Shown here: positions 10,533 through 21,683 of the stretch, in pieces
How the letters are laid out: each line of letters opens with the position of its first letter
How positions within the stretch are numbered: the stretch's first letter is position 1
From: Sphingobacteriaceae bacterium
GTDB lineage: Bacteria > Bacteroidota > Bacteroidia > Sphingobacteriales > Sphingobacteriaceae
DNA: 64,000 bases
Direction: 5' to 3'
NCBI GenBank assembly: GCA_947459195.1
Contig: CANHCS010000001.1
Span: 33,391-97,390, forward strand
Notes under the pieces: model-generated
Told to the model about the DNA's origin: nothing
Databases searched by the model: none
What the model saw: the letters and a program-made list of their open reading frames with translations, nothing else
Position numbers and translations under genes: made by a program

Positions 10533-11921
10533 TTAGGAGATTTTGTTTTCGTGCTCAGCCAGCCATTGTTTGCTGAAAGATTGGGGTGCTACTTCGGGTA
10601 AACTTCGATGCGTGCCCCAGCCCTTGCTGAAAAACTTTTGCATGATCTTGTTCTTCCACTTTCCGCTCAACAGATCCATGGTTTTGCGTTTGAGCATGCC
10701 TTTTTTCCAGGCAAACCAGGCCCAGCCTTCAATTTTATTATTCAGTCCCTCTTTTACGGCATCTCTGCGATTCAAGAGAAGCATTTTATGAATATCGATC
10801 TTCACCGGACATACTTCCGTACATTTACCGCAGAGGCTCGAAGCATAACTCAAATGCTTGAAAGTTTCCATACCCTGCATGTGCGGGGTAATCACCGATC
10901 CAATGGGGCCGCTGTAGGTAGTTTCGTAAGTGTGTCCGCCAATGTTTTTATAGATGGGGCAAGCGTTTAAACAAGCACCACAGCGAATGCAATACAAACC
11001 CTGACGCTGGTCTTTTTGAGCGAGTAAATCGCTACGACCATTGTCGAGCAAAATCACATACATCTCTTCCGGTCCATCGCTTTCATGTGGCTGTTTGGGT
11101 CCACCCAAAATGGTATTGTAAACAGTCAAATTTTGACCGGTACCATGACTGGAGAGCAGGGGCCAAAAAAGGTCGAGGTCGGCCATGGAGGGAATCATTT
11201 TCTCTATGCCCACCACCGCGATGTGTATTTTGGGGAAGGTGGTGGTTAAGCGGGTATTGCCTTCATTTTCAGTAACTGCAATGCTGCCCGAATCGGCAAT
11301 GAGGAAATTGGCGCCCGTAATGCCCACATCCGCTTGTGTATATTTCTGACGAAGTAATTCCCGGGCCTTTTGCGTGAGTTGTTCAGGAGTAGCGTCTATC
11401 GCAGTGCCAAATTTCTCGTGAAACAGCTTTGCAATGTCTTCCTTGCTTAGGTGCATGGCGGGAGTAACAATGTGATAGGGTTTTTGCCCAAGTAATTGCA
11501 CAATGTATTCACCTAAATCGCTCTCCAGCGCTTCAATTTGATTTTTCTCAAGAAATTCATTGAGGTGAATTTCTTCGGTGGCCATCGATTTTGATTTAAT
11601 GACTGATTTGGAGCCCGATTTTTTGATGATCTGCAAAATTTCCCGACGTGCTTCCTCCGCATCGTTTGCCCAGATCACTTTACCGCCTTTACGCTGGAAA
11701 TTGGCTTCAAACTCCGGCAATAATTTGTCGAGGTTTTCCATCACTTTCCATTTGATCACATGCGATTTGCGTTTAGCGGTTTCGAGGTTCGCAAATTTCG
11801 ACAAGCCCCTGGCCAAGGCGGCATCGTATTTACCAATATTGTAATTGATAATTTTTCGATGGCCTAAATCAAAGGCTTTCTCAGCACTTTTTTCAATGAA
11901 GGAGGCTGCCGGCATTGTCAT
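10533..11921 (-). CDS. LutB/LldF-like iron-sulfur lactate utilization protein
   Basis: LUD domain plus two 4Fe-4S motifs (CIRCGACLNACPIY, CGKCTEVCPVKI). Confidence 0.9.
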   Translation of the reverse strand: MTMPAASFIEKSAEKAFDLGHRKIINYNIGKYDAALARGLSKFANLETAKRKSHVIKWKVMENLDKLLPEFEANFQRKGGKVIWANDAEEARREILQIIKKSGSKSVIKSKSMATEEIHLNEFLEKNQIEALESDLGEYIVQLLGQKPYHIVTPAMHLSKEDIAKLFHEKFGTAIDATPEQLTQKARELLRQKYTQADVGITGANFLIADSGSIAVTENEGNTRLTTTFPKIHIAVVGIEKMIPSMADLDLFWPLLSSHGTGQNLTVYNTILGGPKQPHESDGPEEMYVILLDNGRSDLLAQKDQRQGLYCIRCGACLNACPIYKNIGGHTYETTYSGPIGSVITPHMQGMETFKHLSYASSLCGKCTEVCPVKIDIHKMLLLNRRDAVKEGLNNKIEGWAWFAWKKGMLKRKTMDLLSGKWKNKIMQKFFSKGWGTHRSLPEVAPQSFSKQWLAEHENKIS

Positions 11922-11957
11922 GCAACGAATTTAGGAAAAAGACTGGCAAATGAACAC

Positions 11958-11986
11958 AAAAAAAGCCCCCGGAAAATCCGGAGGCT
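11958..11986 (-). terminator. Rho-independent terminator downstream of the M28 peptidase gene
   Basis: Minus strand AGCCTCCGGATTTTCCGGGGGCTTTTTTT hairpin plus T tract. Confidence 0.75.
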
Positions 11987-12009
11987 GAATGATTATTTTT
12001 TAATGACGA

Positions 12010-13590
12010 TTAGCGGTCGGCAGGGAAATCATTTTTCACATCCACCACCGGGGCTTTATCGCGGTTTACAAGATCCCATCCGGTGTAAAAAACTAGTCGG
12101 GCTCGCTTTGTTAAAGCCTCGAAATTGATTTTACCAATCTCATCGCTGGCTTTGTGGTAATCTTCGTGTACACCGTTAAAATAGAATACAATTGGAATGC
12201 CATGTTTGGCGAAGTTATAATGATCAGAACGGTAGTAAATACGCTCCGGATCGTTTGGATCATTGTATTTGTAATCAAAGTTAAGGCGGGTATAAGTTGC
12301 ATTCACATACTCGCTGATCTTGTGTAAATCGGTGCTCAGTTTATCAGAACCAATCACATAAATATAATCCGGATTGTCTTTGTGAGCATCGTCTACACGG
12401 CCAATCATGTCAATATTCAAATTGGCTACCGTTTTATTCAGCGGGAAAACAGGATTGTCAGAGTACCAATCTGAACCCAATAAGCCTTTCTCTTCGCCTA
12501 CCACGGTAAGGAATAAGATGCTGCGACGTGGTCCATTTCCTTCTGCTTTTGCTTTTACAAAGGCTTCCGCAATTTCCAATACACCGGTTGTTCCAGAACC
12601 ATCATCATCGGCACCATTGTGAATTTTATCTACTCCCTCACCATGTACACCCACGTGGTCGTAGTGCGCACTGATTACGATTATCTCATCTTTCAAATCA
12701 GAACCTTCCAGGAAACCTAAAACGTTTTCAGCTTTAACCGCTGTTACATTTGAAACTAAATTCGCCTCAAAAGAGGTTTTGATGGTTTTGCTATCTGCTT
12801 TACCAGCTGCTGCAATTTTAGCCGTTAAGTCGGTAATGCTGCTTTTCGATTTGGCAAGCATTGCATTGGCTACCGATGCCGAAACGGTCATAACCGGAGC
12901 TTGAGTTGGCTGGTTAGCCTTGTCTAAGACCATTCGGGCATTTTTAAGGTAAGCACCCATGCGCTTCACCGTGTTTTCCATATCTGGGTTGAACATGATG
13001 ATCAATGCCGGGTTTTTACTTTGCAGGTTGCGCATGCGTTTGTTGCTATTCCATGTAGAAGCTTTCTCTGTTCCGGTAATGATAGATTTACCATCTACGA
13101 ATGGTTCTTTTTGAGCAGAAAATAAAACTACTTTACCTTTCAGGTCTAAACCTGCCAGTTCATTGAATTTTTCATCTTCAATACCATAACCAACAAAAAC
13201 AATTTCTTTTACCGCTTTATTGGTGTTGATTTTGGAAGTAGAAGCATAAAAGTCTTTAAAGTTTTCGAAGTTCTGTTTGCCTACTTTCAGCGTTGAGTTG
13301 CCCGGTGCTATTTCATTAAGTCCTACTTTTTGAAAATAAGAACCGTTCACAGGCGCTTTCAAGCCTAAGCTTTTGAAATGTGCAGCAATGTATTCTGCCG
13401 CTTTCCAAGCACCCGATTTACCGGTTTCTCTACCTTCGTAGTCATCAGAAGCTAAAATTGACAAGTGCTTATAGGCATCTTCTTTTGTGATACTGCTCCC
13501 GTATTTCAGAGCATTTTTATCCTGAGCCATGCCGTTACTGCTGAGTAGCAGGGCGGCCGCAAGTATTAAAATGGAACCTTTGTGTTTCAT
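12010..13590 (-). CDS. M28 family metallopeptidase, secreted
   Basis: Signal peptide MKHKGSILILAAALLLSSNGMAQ; VISAHYDHVG...NGADDDGSGT, EEKGLLGS motifs; start moved to 13590 because the longer ORF overlaps rpiB. Confidence 0.9.
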   Translation of the reverse strand: MKHKGSILILAAALLLSSNGMAQDKNALKYGSSITKEDAYKHLSILASDDYEGRETGKSGAWKAAEYIAAHFKSLGLKAPVNGSYFQKVGLNEIAPGNSTLKVGKQNFENFKDFYASTSKINTNKAVKEIVFVGYGIEDEKFNELAGLDLKGKVVLFSAQKEPFVDGKSIITGTEKASTWNSNKRMRNLQSKNPALIIMFNPDMENTVKRMGAYLKNARMVLDKANQPTQAPVMTVSASVANAMLAKSKSSITDLTAKIAAAGKADSKTIKTSFEANLVSNVTAVKAENVLGFLEGSDLKDEIIVISAHYDHVGVHGEGVDKIHNGADDDGSGTTGVLEIAEAFVKAKAEGNGPRRSILFLTVVGEEKGLLGSDWYSDNPVFPLNKTVANLNIDMIGRVDDAHKDNPDYIYVIGSDKLSTDLHKISEYVNATYTRLNFDYKYNDPNDPERIYYRSDHYNFAKHGIPIVFYFNGVHEDYHKASDEIGKINFEALTKRARLVFYTGWDLVNRDKAPVVDVKNDFPADR

Positions 13591-13615
13591 GTTTATGATT
13601 TTGGTTAAGATTGAT

Positions 13616-14056
13616 TTAACAAGAAATTTTATCGACCCGATTTTGGTGTCTTCCACCATCAAAACCGGTATTCAGAAATTTATCGGCGATCTTTATCGCA
13701 GTTTCAGGAGTTACAAAACGGGCCGGGATACAAAGCACATTTGCATTGTTATGCTGACGGGCAAGTTCTGCAATTTCTTCTGTCCAGCAAAGCGCTGCTC
13801 TAATTCCCTGATGTTTATTTGCCGTAATGGCTACACCGTTGGCACTACCGCAGAGGAGAATGCCCAGGTCGTATTCACCATTTTCAACCGCCGCTGCCAC
13901 GGGATGTGAAAAATCAGGATAGTCTACAGAATCTGTGCTGTAGGTTCCGAAATCTTTCAGCTCAAAATGGTGCAAATGTTTTTTAAGCAGTTCTTTGTAA
14001 TCAAAGCCTGCATGGTCTGCTCCAATAGCAATTCTCTGTTTCCAAGTTGACATCAA
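13616..14056 (-). CDS. rpiB: Ribose 5-phosphate isomerase B
   Basis: IAIGADHAGFDYKE, LCGSANGVAITANKHQGIRAALC. Confidence 0.93.
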   Translation of the reverse strand: MMSTWKQRIAIGADHAGFDYKELLKKHLHHFELKDFGTYSTDSVDYPDFSHPVAAAVENGEYDLGILLCGSANGVAITANKHQGIRAALCWTEEIAELARQHNNANVLCIPARFVTPETAIKIADKFLNTGFDGGRHQNRVDKISC

Positions 14057-14112
14057 TCAAATGTATGATTTTCATCGAAATTAAATCGTAAAAATTTTGA
14101 TGGGAGAATCGA

Positions 14113-14982
14113 TTAGTTCTGGTAAAACTCCAATTCTTTTTGCTTCCGTTTCTTCTCTACCTTGCCCGATACGATGATACTGATCTCATAAAGTAAGAAA
14201 AGCGGTAAGCTCACCGTGAACATGGTAAACAAGTCGGGAGTGGGCGTAACTATTGCCGCAATAATAAGGATGATGACCGTAGCATACCTGCGACTGTTGC
14301 GCATGAATTGCGGGGTCATGACGCCCAATTTAGATAGGATGTAAATTACGATGGGCAATTCGAAAATAATACCTGTACCCAGTGTAAGTGTGGCCACTGT
14401 GGAGAGATATGAATCGATGGTAATGTTATTGACGATGTATGCACTCACCGTATAGTTGGCCAGGAAATTGACCGAGAGCGGTGCGATGATGTAGTAACCG
14501 AATAAAATCCCTAAAACAAATAATAAGCTGGCATAAAACACAAAACCACTTGCCGATTTACGTTCATTTTCGTGCAAAGCCGGTTTCACAAATCGCCAGA
14601 GTTCCCAAAGCAGGTAAGGGAAACCGAGTACAATACCGATGATCAACGATGAATTCATTTGCAGGGTAAACTGACCTGCCATTTCGGTATTGATGATGTT
14701 GAAAGGAATTTCTTTGATACAAAAATCGGCTTCCAAGCTGAACTTGTCAGCCAAAACGCACATCATCCGATAAGTCCAAAAGGAAGGATTCTTAGGCCCC
14801 ATCACGATCTGATTAAAGATCACATCGTAATAAATAAAAGCCAGTGCGGTGACAGAAACGATCACGAGAGCGGAACGCACCAAGTGCATTCTCAGCGATG
14901 CCAAGTGGCCAAAAAACGACATTTCCTCTTCGAGATTTGCCCTTACTTTTTTGGGTTTGCTATTGGCCTGCTCTTCGCTCAT
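14113..14982 (-). CDS. tatC: Sec-independent protein translocase TatC
   Basis: MSFFGHLASLRMHLVRSAL, six TM helices, TPTPDLFTM. Confidence 0.95.
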   Translation of the reverse strand: MSEEQANSKPKKVRANLEEEMSFFGHLASLRMHLVRSALVIVSVTALAFIYYDVIFNQIVMGPKNPSFWTYRMMCVLADKFSLEADFCIKEIPFNIINTEMAGQFTLQMNSSLIIGIVLGFPYLLWELWRFVKPALHENERKSASGFVFYASLLFVLGILFGYYIIAPLSVNFLANYTVSAYIVNNITIDSYLSTVATLTLGTGIIFELPIVIYILSKLGVMTPQFMRNSRRYATVIILIIAAIVTPTPDLFTMFTVSLPLFLLYEISIIVSGKVEKKRKQKELEFYQN

Positions 14983-14988
14983 GTTTCC

Positions 14989-16329
14989 TTATTCCTTGAT
15001 TTCGAAGGTCTCCATAAACTTCGTGGTAAACTCACCTTTTCTGAAGTTTGGATCTTTCATTAAACGCTGGTGGAAAGGAATGGTAGTTTTAATACCTTCA
15101 ATTACAAATTCGCTCAAAGCTCTTTCCATCTTGTTGATCGCTTCTTCGCGGGTTTGAGCCACGCAGATCAACTTGGCGATCATGGAATCGTAATTAGGTG
15201 GAATTTGATAACCGGCATACACATGGGTATCTACACGAACCCCATGGCCACCCGGTGAGTGGAAGTTTTTGATGGCTCCAGGTGCCGGGCGGAAACCGTT
15301 AAAAGGATCTTCCGCATTGATACGGCACTCGATGGCGAACATTGCTGGCTCGTAATTTTTCCCACTGATAGGTTCACCGGCAGCCACTTTAATTTGTTCT
15401 TTAATCAAATCGTAATTGATCACCTCTTCAGTTACGGGATGCTCTACCTGAATACGAGTATTCATCTCCATGAAGTAGAAATTTCGGTGTTTGTCGACCA
15501 GGAACTCAATGGTACCAGCACCTTCGTAATTTACGGCTTGCGCACCTTTGATGGCTGCTTCACCCATTTTCTTACGCAATTCTGGCGTCATAAAAGGAGA
15601 AGGAGATTCTTCTACTAGTTTTTGGTGACGACGCTGAATGGAACAATCACGCTCAGAGAGGTGACAAGCTTTACCGAACTGATCACCAACAATTTGTATC
15701 TCTATGTGTCGGGGATCTTCTACAAACTTCTCTAAGTAGATACCGTCGTTACCGAAGGCAGCTCCTGCTTCCTGACGGGCCGAATCCCAGGCTGGTTCAA
15801 ATTCTTCATCTTTCCAAACAATCCGCATCCCTCGGCCACCACCACCGGCAGTCGCTTTGAGGATGATGGGATAACCAATTTCGTTGGCGATTTTAATTCC
15901 CTCTTTCACATCGCTTAGTAAACCATCTGAGCCCGGAATGGTGGGAACGCCCGCCTTTTTCATGGTGTCTTTAGCCGAGGCTTTGTCGCCCATGGCATTG
16001 ATCTGTTCAGGAGTAGCGCCGATAAATTTAATGCCGTAATCGCGGCAAATGGCAGAAAATTTGGCATTTTCAGATAAAAATCCGTAGCCTGGATGGATGG
16101 CATCGGCATTGGTTAGCTCTGCAGCTGCAATGATATTTGGGATACTTAAATAAGAATCTTTACTGGGTGGAGGGCCTATACAAACCGCCTCATCTGCAAA
16201 GCGAACATGTAAACTTTCCCGATCGGCAGTTGAGTAAACTGCAACGGTTTTGATACCCATCTCCTTACAGGTACGGATGATACGTAAAGCAATCTCTCCA
16301 CGGTTGGCAATTAATATTTTCTTGAACAT
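14989..16329 (-). CDS. accC: Acetyl-CoA carboxylase biotin carboxylase subunit
   Basis: [49 protein letters not shown]. Confidence 0.97.
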   Translation of the reverse strand: MFKKILIANRGEIALRIIRTCKEMGIKTVAVYSTADRESLHVRFADEAVCIGPPPSKDSYLSIPNIIAAAELTNADAIHPGYGFLSENAKFSAICRDYGIKFIGATPEQINAMGDKASAKDTMKKAGVPTIPGSDGLLSDVKEGIKIANEIGYPIILKATAGGGGRGMRIVWKDEEFEPAWDSARQEAGAAFGNDGIYLEKFVEDPRHIEIQIVGDQFGKACHLSERDCSIQRRHQKLVEESPSPFMTPELRKKMGEAAIKGAQAVNYEGAGTIEFLVDKHRNFYFMEMNTRIQVEHPVTEEVINYDLIKEQIKVAAGEPISGKNYEPAMFAIECRINAEDPFNGFRPAPGAIKNFHSPGGHGVRVDTHVYAGYQIPPNYDSMIAKLICVAQTREEAINKMERALSEFVIEGIKTTIPFHQRLMKDPNFRKGEFTTKFMETFEIKE

Positions 16330-16344
16330 GATATCCGATTAATC

Positions 16345-16424
16345 GATTTGTCGATTTGCCAATTTGTCGATTAGATAATTTGTCAAGTTAATGGACAAAT
16401 GAAAGAATGGACAAATAGACAAAT
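16345..16424. repeat. Array of ten 8-bp units with dyad symmetry (ATTTGTC units then GACAAAT units) between accB and accC
   Basis: Octamers read directly: GATTTGTC GATTTGCC AATTTGTC GATTAGAT AATTTGTC AAGTTAAT GGACAAAT GAAAGAAT GGACAAAT AGACAAAT. Confidence 0.85.
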
Positions 16425-16428
16425 TTAA

Positions 16429-16911
16429 TTAGGCTGGTTCTACCAGGAATAATGGCTGGTCGTATTCAATCGGACTGGCATTATCTACCAGAACTTTTAC
16501 AATACGCCCCGAAACTTCAGATTCAATTTCGTTAAATAATTTCATGGCCTCTACAATGCACAATACCTGACCGGGCTTAATTTCATCACCTACATTAACA
16601 AATACCGGTTTATCGGGGCTCGATGAGCGATAGAAGGTTCCAATCATTGGCGATTTTACGGTAATATAATTACTCTCATCAGCTGCAGGGTTAGCTACTG
16701 GAGCAGCAGGTGCCGGAGCAATGGGCGCAGCCGGTGCAGCAACCTGAGGGGCCATAGCTACCGGAGCAGCAGCAGGAATAGTGGCATTCACTACTGTTGG
16801 TGCCTGGTTGGTTTTTATGGTGATTTTAAAATCCTTTTCCTCAATGGAAACCTCATTTACGCCAGATTTATGTACGAACTTAATGAGTTCCTGAATTTGT
16901 TTGATGTCCAT
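16429..16911 (-). CDS. accB: Acetyl-CoA carboxylase biotin carboxyl carrier protein
   Basis: Ala/Pro-rich linker, EAMKLFNEIESE biotinylation motif. Confidence 0.96.
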   Translation of the reverse strand: MDIKQIQELIKFVHKSGVNEVSIEEKDFKITIKTNQAPTVVNATIPAAAPVAMAPQVAAPAAPIAPAPAAPVANPAADESNYITVKSPMIGTFYRSSSPDKPVFVNVGDEIKPGQVLCIVEAMKLFNEIESEVSGRIVKVLVDNASPIEYDQPLFLVEPA

Positions 16912-16990
16912 GTTTTTGGGATTAATTCAAATTCTTGTTTTGATCAGGATTCAAAAATAGAAATAAATATTAAGAAAACGTTTCGACGGC

Positions 16991-17980
16991 TTAATAAGCC
17001 CATTTCAGGTACACAGAACCCCAGGTAAAACCTCCACCAAAGGCAGCTAATATCAGGGTATCACCTTTTTTCAATTGGCTTTCCCACTCGGCTAAGCACA
17101 AAGGAATGGTCCCATTGGTGGTATTGCCATATTTTTCGATGTTTACCATCACTTTTTCAGGTCCAACGCCCATTCGGTTAGCAGTGGCATCGATGATTCT
17201 TTTATTGGCCTGATGCGGAACTAACCAAGCCACCTCATCGGCTGTCAAGTGGTTGCGTTCCATGATTTCGGCAGCAACATCGGCCATATTAGTTACGGCA
17301 AATTTAAATACCGCCTGGCCTTCCTGGTAGGCAAAATGTTCACGGGCATCCACTGTTGCATGGCTTGCCGGTTTGGCAGATCCACCTGCTTTTTGGTGTA
17401 AATAAACCCGGCCCGATCCATCACTTTTTAAGATGGAGTCCATCACGCCTAAATTTTCGGAATTAGGCTCCAGTAATACAGCTCCGCAGCCGTCGCCAAA
17501 GATGATGCAGGTTTGTCGATCTTCATAGTCGATGATCGACGACATTTTATCGCCACCAATTACTAAAACTTTTTTGTGTTTACCTGTTTCTATGAACTGA
17601 GCGCCAGTGCTTAATCCGTAAATAAAGCCCGAGCAGGCAGCATTTAAATCAAATCCCCAGGCGTTTTTTGCTCCAATTTTATCAGCTAAAATATTCGCGG
17701 TAGCCGGAAAAGGCATATCTGGCGTAGTGGTGCAAAAAATAATGAGCTCAATTTCTTCGGCAGAGATGCCTCTTTTTTTCAGTAAGCCTTCAACTGCCGG
17801 AACGGCCATATCGGAAGTACCTAATCCTTCACCTTTTAAGATGTGACGTTCTTTGATACCTGTACGGGTGGTAATCCATTCATCGTTGGTATCAACCATA
17901 CTTTCCAATTCTTTATTGGTAAGGATATAATCTGGAACGTAAGCATTTACTGCAGTGATGGCAGCATGAATTTTTTGCAT
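16991..17980 (-). CDS. fabH: 3-oxoacyl-ACP synthase III
   Basis: [22 protein letters not shown]...[30 protein letters not shown]; start set to 17980 to clear plsX. Confidence 0.95.
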   Translation of the reverse strand: MQKIHAAITAVNAYVPDYILTNKELESMVDTNDEWITTRTGIKERHILKGEGLGTSDMAVPAVEGLLKKRGISAEEIELIIFCTTTPDMPFPATANILADKIGAKNAWGFDLNAACSGFIYGLSTGAQFIETGKHKKVLVIGGDKMSSIIDYEDRQTCIIFGDGCGAVLLEPNSENLGVMDSILKSDGSGRVYLHQKAGGSAKPASHATVDAREHFAYQEGQAVFKFAVTNMADVAAEIMERNHLTADEVAWLVPHQANKRIIDATANRMGVGPEKVMVNIEKYGNTTNGTIPLCLAEWESQLKKGDTLILAAFGGGFTWGSVYLKWAY

Positions 17981-17987
17981 GATTGGT

Positions 17988-18929
17988 TTAGGAATTAAGT
18001 GCTGATTTGATTTTGTCAACCAGCTTTGATTCGATCATGGTTTTGGAAAGCAGCAACATATTTTTGATGGCTTCAGGGCTCGAAATCCCATGCCCGATAA
18101 TCACCGGAGCATTGACACCTAGAATAGGGCTTCCTCCATATTGCTCGTAATTAAATCGGTCAAAAAACTCGTCTTTAAAACCTTTTTTCAGGGTTAAAAC
18201 ATAAAAAGTTTCCGCCAGTTTCAGCATCACGTTACCAGTAAAACCGTCGCAAACAATCACATCTGCTTTGTCGTTAAACAGGTCACGACCTTCCACGTTT
18301 CCAACAAAATTATATTGTTTTTCGGCTTTCATTAATGGGTAGGCACCCATACTCACGATGTTCCCCTTTTCTTCCTCTTCTCCGATATTCATCAAGGCAA
18401 CTTTTGGATTGCTGATACCATATACACTCTCCGCGAAGATGCTACCAAGTAATCCAAATTGAGTAAGCATTTCTGGTTTGCAATCGGCATTGGCACCTAC
18501 ATCGAGCATAATTCCGAAACCACTTTTTAGTTTGGGCACATTGGTGGCGATGGCTGGGCGTAAAACGCCTTCAATGGGTCTTACGCTGAACATAGCACCT
18601 ACCAACATGGCGCCGGTATTTCCAGCCGAAGCAAAAGAATCAATTTTACCTTCTTTCAGGTACTGAAATCCAAGGCTGATACTGGAATTGGGTTTTTGGG
18701 TAATGGCTTTGGTGGGGTGCTCGCCCATACCGATCACCTCGGTGGCATGCACAAATTCAAAGCAGGATGGATCAATTTCGTGCTCGGCTAGAATAGGCAT
18801 GGCCTGTTCTTTGTCGCCAAACAATACAATTTTTTGATCGGGGGATAAGACTTTTTGAGCTGCAATAGCTCCCAAAACGGCTGCTTTGGGAGCGTAATCT
18901 CCGCCCATGAAATCTAAGCCAATTTTCAT
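17988..18929 (-). CDS. plsX: Phosphate acyltransferase PlsX
   Basis: [43 protein letters not shown]. Confidence 0.95.
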   Translation of the reverse strand: MKIGLDFMGGDYAPKAAVLGAIAAQKVLSPDQKIVLFGDKEQAMPILAEHEIDPSCFEFVHATEVIGMGEHPTKAITQKPNSSISLGFQYLKEGKIDSFASAGNTGAMLVGAMFSVRPIEGVLRPAIATNVPKLKSGFGIMLDVGANADCKPEMLTQFGLLGSIFAESVYGISNPKVALMNIGEEEEKGNIVSMGAYPLMKAEKQYNFVGNVEGRDLFNDKADVIVCDGFTGNVMLKLAETFYVLTLKKGFKDEFFDRFNYEQYGGSPILGVNAPVIIGHGISSPEAIKNMLLLSKTMIESKLVDKIKSALNS

Positions 18930-18944
18930 TTTAGAAAATTAAAC

Positions 18945-19136
18945 TTAAGCGACGCTGGTATTTTCGATCACCAATTTACCTCTGTAATACAAGTTGCCGT
19001 CAACATTGTAAGCACGGTGAGGTAAGTGAACAGCACCTGTAGTTTTGCAGGTGAATAAAGTTGGAGCCTCCGCTTTGTAGTGAGTTCTTCTTTTATCTCT
19101 TCTCGATTTCGAGATCTTCCGTTTTGGATGTGCCAT
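18945..19136 (-). CDS. rpmF: 50S ribosomal protein L32
   Basis: [21 protein letters not shown]; position in plsX-rpmF-DUF177 cluster. Confidence 0.95.
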   Translation of the reverse strand: MAHPKRKISKSRRDKRRTHYKAEAPTLFTCKTTGAVHLPHRAYNVDGNLYYRGKLVIENTSVA

Positions 19137-19149
19137 AGCTTCCTATTTG

Positions 19150-19689
19150 TTAATTCTTGTTTTTTATATTCTTAAGGGCTTCCCAACGTGGGTCGGCCGT
19201 ATCTTCATTTTCTGGTTCAGGAACCGAAAGGCTTTTCAGCTTTTCAATCATCTCCTGATCGCACCATTGAGTGTTTCCCTCCTCTTCGCAACGCTTAAAG
19301 AGCGGAACTGCCAGCATGATGTATTCGTAAATCAATCCCGATACATCCAGCTCATGTTCATTTCGGTTCAGCAGGATGATCTCCTCTGTGTTGTCTTCCA
19401 GTAAGTCATCATTACTGAATTTCACAATTTCGTGCTCGGTTAATTCCACTTTCGTGGGATAATCGGACAAACATAAATCGCAAGACTGGAAAATCTCACC
19501 TTTGATTTGGAAATTGAGGAGCATCATGGTCTCCTGTTTATCCAACTCCAGTGAAACCTGCAGTTTCCCGTTTTGAACCAGCGAATATTCAAATTCCTTA
19601 AAAAACGATTCGTCTAGGTCGAAATCGAATGAATGTTTACCAATTTTTAAGCCGGTAAATGGAATTCGGTATTGCTGTAAAGCTTTCAA
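19150..19689 (-). CDS. DUF177 (YceD-like) family protein
   Basis: Position upstream of rpmF; CDLCLSDYP and acidic C-terminal pattern. Confidence 0.8.
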   Translation of the reverse strand: MKALQQYRIPFTGLKIGKHSFDFDLDESFFKEFEYSLVQNGKLQVSLELDKQETMMLLNFQIKGEIFQSCDLCLSDYPTKVELTEHEIVKFSNDDLLEDNTEEIILLNRNEHELDVSGLIYEYIMLAVPLFKRCEEEGNTQWCDQEMIEKLKSLSVPEPENEDTADPRWEALKNIKNKN

Positions 19690-19758
19690 AGCACGACAAT
19701 TAAGCCTGCAAATGTAGAGAAAATTTATTTAAGCGGGAAGTTTTTTTGAAATTGCTGT

Positions 19759-20814
19759 TTAGTCCCGATCTCTAGACAGTTTACTAAATTTCAGGGGATT
19801 GGCCGTTAATTCTGCAGTTTCGCGACGACTTTTAACGATATGAACCGCTGCGAATACCGCTTCGCGGAAAGATCCGGCATCGGCTTCGTTTTTACCGGCA
19901 ATGTCGTACGCGGTCCCGTGATCAGGCGAAGTACGTACAATTGGTAGACCGGCGGTATAATTCACCCCGTTATGGAAGGCCAATTGCTTGAAAGGGATCA
20001 ATCCCTGGTCGTGGTACATGGCCAGTACAGCATCAAACTGTTTCCAGCTTTGCTTGGCAAAAAAGCCATCGGCCGGATAAGGCCCAAATGCCAAGATTCC
20101 TTTTTTATTTGCTTCTTCCACCGCAGGGGCGATGATTTTTTGTTCCTCTTCGCCAATTAAACCTTCATCCCCTGCATGCGGATTTAATCCTAAAACGGCA
20201 ATTTTTGGTTTTTCAACCCAGAAATCGGTTTTAAGCGATTGATTGATCAGTTCCAGTTTTTTAAGGATCTTCTCTTTGGTCACTTTTTTGCTCACTTCGG
20301 CCACCGGAATGTGTCCGGTTACGAGTCCTACCCGCAAATCTTCGCCCATGAGCAACATTAAAGATTCATCTGCTCCAGCTTTTGCCTGTATGTATTCGGT
20401 ATGACCGGCAAATTGGAAGTTTTCGCTTTGGATATTTTGCTTGTTGATGGGCGCAGTTACCAGGGCATCAATTTCGCCTGCAACTAAGTCATTGGTAGCT
20501 CTTTCGAGCGATAAGAAAGCGTATTTGCCGCCAATTTCTGTCGATTGCCCCAATTCAATTTTCACATCTTCCTCCCAGCAATTGATCATATTGGGTCTTT
20601 TAGGGTGCGCATCTGCCGATTTGTTGATCACATTGAAGCTGAAATCATCAATCCCCAAAGTTTTACGATGAAAAGAGGCCACTTTGGTATTCCCGTAAAC
20701 AATTGGCGTACAATAATCGAGGATGCGCTTATCTAACAGGGTTTTGATAATCACTTCCAACCCAATGCCGTTCACATCGCCAATAGAAATACCAATTTTG
20801 ACTTTATCACTCAT
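19759..20814 (-). CDS. pdxA: 4-hydroxythreonine-4-phosphate dehydrogenase
   Basis: KVKIGISIGDVNGIGLEVI, GHTEYIQ, GLNPHAGDEGLIG, TSPDHGTAYDIAGK; start set to internal ATG at 20814. Confidence 0.94.
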   Translation of the reverse strand: MSDKVKIGISIGDVNGIGLEVIIKTLLDKRILDYCTPIVYGNTKVASFHRKTLGIDDFSFNVINKSADAHPKRPNMINCWEEDVKIELGQSTEIGGKYAFLSLERATNDLVAGEIDALVTAPINKQNIQSENFQFAGHTEYIQAKAGADESLMLLMGEDLRVGLVTGHIPVAEVSKKVTKEKILKKLELINQSLKTDFWVEKPKIAVLGLNPHAGDEGLIGEEEQKIIAPAVEEANKKGILAFGPYPADGFFAKQSWKQFDAVLAMYHDQGLIPFKQLAFHNGVNYTAGLPIVRTSPDHGTAYDIAGKNEADAGSFREAVFAAVHIVKSRRETAELTANPLKFSKLSRDRD

Positions 20815-20900
20815 AATTTCCTGCAAAATAAGTAAAAGCGATGGCAAAGCGCCAAATACTGCTTAAACTTTCCTTAATTTGTCCTCAAATTCCCGATTCG

Positions 20901-21683
20901 ATGAGTTTGGTCAGAGCCAAGAAACATTTAGGTCAACACTTTTTAACCGACAAAAATATTGCCGAGAAGATTGTGAACAGCTTGCAGCTGGCGGATCAAT
21001 ATCAGCAAGTGCTGGAGGTGGGACCCGGAATGGGTATTCTTTCTGACTTTTTGTTGCAAAAAACCGCATATGAGACTTGGCTACTAGATATAGATGATGA
21101 ATCGGTAGATTTTTTAGGGAAGAAATATCCGCAGCTTCAACATCGGCTAATTCATGGCGATTTTTTGGAGCTCGATTTTGGCAAGTACTTTAAAGGCCCG
21201 ATGGCGGTGATTGGAAATTTCCCCTACAATATTTCATCGCAAATTTTGTTTAAAGTTTTAGATAATCGGCAGCAGGTAGAAGAGGTGGTGGGCATGTTTC
21301 AGAAAGAAGTAGCCGAGCGATGTGCCGCCAAGCCGGGCAGCAAGGTGTACGGTATTTTGAGCGTTTTTCTGCAAGCCTATTATAAGGTAGAATACTTATT
21401 TACGGTGAAGGCCGGGGTGTTCAATCCACCGCCGAAAGTGCTTTCGGCGGTCATTCGCCTCACTCGCAACGAGGTGGAAACCCTGCCTTGTGATGAGAAG
21501 TTGTTTTGGCAAGTAGTCAAAGCGGCTTTTAATCAGCGACGTAAAACTTTGCGTAATGCCCTTTCGGGAATTTTGGCTAAAGATAAATTAATAGGAGAAA
21601 CGCTACTCGAGCTACGTGCCGAACGTTTAACAGTAGCTGATTTTGTAAAACTGACTCAATTGATCCAAGTAGCAAATGTCTAA
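20901..21683 (+). CDS. rsmA: 16S rRNA (adenine1518-N6/adenine1519-N6) dimethyltransferase
   Basis: MSLVRAKKHLGQHFLTDKNIAEKIV, GNFPYNISSQIL; ATG at 20901. Confidence 0.95.
   Translation: MSLVRAKKHLGQHFLTDKNIAEKIVNSLQLADQYQQVLEVGPGMGILSDFLLQKTAYETWLLDIDDESVDFLGKKYPQLQHRLIHGDFLELDFGKYFKGPMAVIGNFPYNISSQILFKVLDNRQQVEEVVGMFQKEVAERCAAKPGSKVYGILSVFLQAYYKVEYLFTVKAGVFNPPPKVLSAVIRLTRNEVETLPCDEKLFWQVVKAAFNQRRKTLRNALSGILAKDKLIGETLLELRAERLTVADFVKLTQLIQVANV

Noticed and set aside
10533-11921. Complete lutABC lactate operon
   Set aside because: Only the LutB-like protein is present in the window; no adjacent LutA or LutC
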